6,560 nt of DNA from Polynucleobacter sp. UBA2650 (GTDB lineage Bacteria > Pseudomonadota > Gammaproteobacteria > Burkholderiales > Burkholderiaceae). Positions 5,701 to 6,560 of this stretch are shown here, piece by piece. Position 1 is the stretch's first letter, and the number at the start of each line of letters is the position of its first letter. The translations under genes and the position numbers were made by a program. A model generated the notes under the pieces. It searched no databases, had not been told where the DNA came from, and saw only the letters and a program-made list of their open reading frames with translations. The DNA lies in assembly GCA_002359975.1 (NCBI GenBank), contig DENG01000072.1, forward strand, positions 1 through 6,560, in the 5' to 3' direction.

Positions 5701-5742
5701 TCTAGTGGACAATAGCACTGATTATTTTTAATTACTGACCCT

Positions 5743-6560
5743 ATGCCAAATTACTGGGCCCATTGTGGCTTTGATACCCTGCAAGTTAGTCCCGATAACC
5801 AACTATTGGTGACCGATGATTTCTTAAGAACCTATTTATCAAGACCAGAGCTGGCCTTGGTTCCAGAATCTTGTCCCAAAGAAAGAGCAATTCATCAGCG
5901 TCTCTTGAACAATCCCCGTGAAGAAGTGGCACAAGCAGAGATTGAGCAGATGGCTGATGCAGATATTCAGGCTAATTATGCGATTTGGTTTCGCTACCGC
6001 ACCAAACTATTAGCCGCAAGCTCGCTTGAGAACTTCTACATGAGTTTGTTTGAAGGTGAGGGTGTTGATGTGCCACCTTTATTCGTTGCACAACTCACCC
6101 AAATCTTTCTTAGACATATCCTTGGTACCGAAGTAAACCCTTTTGATGCCCGAATCGCAGAACTCTTCTTTCGGCCACAAAAGATCACCATCTTAGAGGA
6201 TGGCATTGTGATGGCAGCTGACCATGAGACCATTGAGCGTAATGCTCAGGCGAGTGAGTTCGGCAATATTATTGACCTTCTAAAGAGTCAGTCCATCGCC
6301 ATGCGTACGGTAGATCTAGATGTCCTCCACGAAGACAATGCCAAATCCTATTGGGGTAGGGATCAAGCACATGATTTTGCAATCCAGCTTAATTTTGATC
6401 AAGCGACATTGCCTGCATTAGCAAAAATTTTGGAGAAATGGATTAATCATTTCTTGGGGATAGCGACTACGATTACTCCTCTAAAAGAGATTAATGATCC
6501 CAAGTGGGTTTGGCATGTTGGCTTGGATGCCTCTGCAACCGAGATATTGAACTCCCTCTA
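5743..6560 (+). CDS. DUF6352-like protein (3' end beyond window)
   Basis: The frame from ATG 5743 stays open for 272 codons to the right edge. It was translated by hand. It begins MPNYWAHCGFDTLQVSPDNQ and contains LVTDDFLRTYLSRPELALVP (22-41), PESCPKERAIHQRLL (41-55), FRPQKITI (143-150), SYWGRD (202-207) and PKWVWHVGLDASATEILNSL (253-272). I recognise these as the pattern of DUF6352, an uncharacterised family of Burkholderiales, and the start at the MPxYW motif agrees with it. There is no signal peptide, membrane segment or cysteine cluster. The many charged and hydrophobic helices suggest a cytosolic, mostly alpha-helical protein. It follows the Smr gene after 42 bases, with no obvious terminator and no good Shine-Dalgarno. 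By recollection of the family the missing part is short. Function is unknown and none is proposed. Confidence 0.8.
   Translation, partial: MPNYWAHCGFDTLQVSPDNQLLVTDDFLRTYLSRPELALVPESCPKERAIHQRLLNNPREEVAQAEIEQMADADIQANYAIWFRYRTKLLAASSLENFYMSLFEGEGVDVPPLFVAQLTQIFLRHILGTEVNPFDARIAELFFRPQKITILEDGIVMAADHETIERNAQASEFGNIIDLLKSQSIAMRTVDLDVLHEDNAKSYWGRDQAHDFAIQLNFDQATLPALAKILEKWINHFLGIATTITPLKEINDPKWVWHVGLDASATEILNSL

Noticed and set aside
5704..5730. AGTG...CACT stem followed by a T-rich run, as a terminator after the Smr gene
   Set aside because: The stem is only 4 bp with an 8-base loop, and the T run is interrupted and displaced. It is too weak to call.
1..6560. Mobile element, CRISPR array, tRNA or riboswitch
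   Set aside because: I found no transposase or integrase motif, terminal inverted repeats, regularly spaced repeats, cloverleaf or recognisable aptamer. The window reads as ordinary vertically organised chromosome apart from the points noted.

Overview
The window looks like chromosomal DNA from a betaproteobacterium of the Burkholderiales. A small-genome, moderate-GC lineage such as Polynucleobacter is my best guess. This rests on the Bug/TctC-type solute receptor, the zinc-ribbon Smr protein, the DUF6352-like protein and the moderately AT-rich codon use. It is an inference by recognition, not a measured placement. All eight recognisable genes are on the + strand and packed closely. I see no tRNA, rRNA, CRISPR array, insertion sequence or phage gene.

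Region 1 (about 1-3358) is a compact catabolic-looking cluster. It starts after what may be the last codons of an upstream gene (1-30). The genes are a secreted Bug/TctC solute-binding protein (79-1044), a tandem RidA-fold protein resembling the 2-aminomuconate deaminase CnbZ (1051-1824), an aspartate-dehydrogenase-family NAD(P) enzyme (1831-2649) and an RraA-like aldolase/decarboxylase (2678-3358). Read together they suggest a route for a small amino- or imino-dicarboxylate: capture in the periplasm, oxidation to an imine, hydrolytic release of ammonia to a 2-oxoacid, then decarboxylation or retro-aldol cleavage to pyruvate-level products. Aspartate to iminosuccinate to oxaloacetate to pyruvate is the simplest version. 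The pathway is inferred, and the true substrate may be a relative of aspartate or an aminomuconate-like ring-cleavage product.

Region 2 (3359-3509) is a 151-base gap with two weak dyads and a strong ribosome binding site at its end. It separates the catabolic cluster from the next unit.

Region 3 (3510-5242) holds a Tat-exported metallo-beta-lactamase-fold hydrolase and a SCO1/SenC thioredoxin-fold protein that overlap by one base. A perfect 9-bp hairpin followed by a T-rich tract, which has the form of an intrinsic terminator, lies inside the signal-peptide codons of the SCO gene, 15 bases past the hydrolase stop. This is the most striking non-coding signal in the window.

Region 4 (5254-6560) has a zinc-ribbon plus Smr-domain protein with a degenerate LDLHG motif, then a DUF6352-like protein that runs off the right edge.
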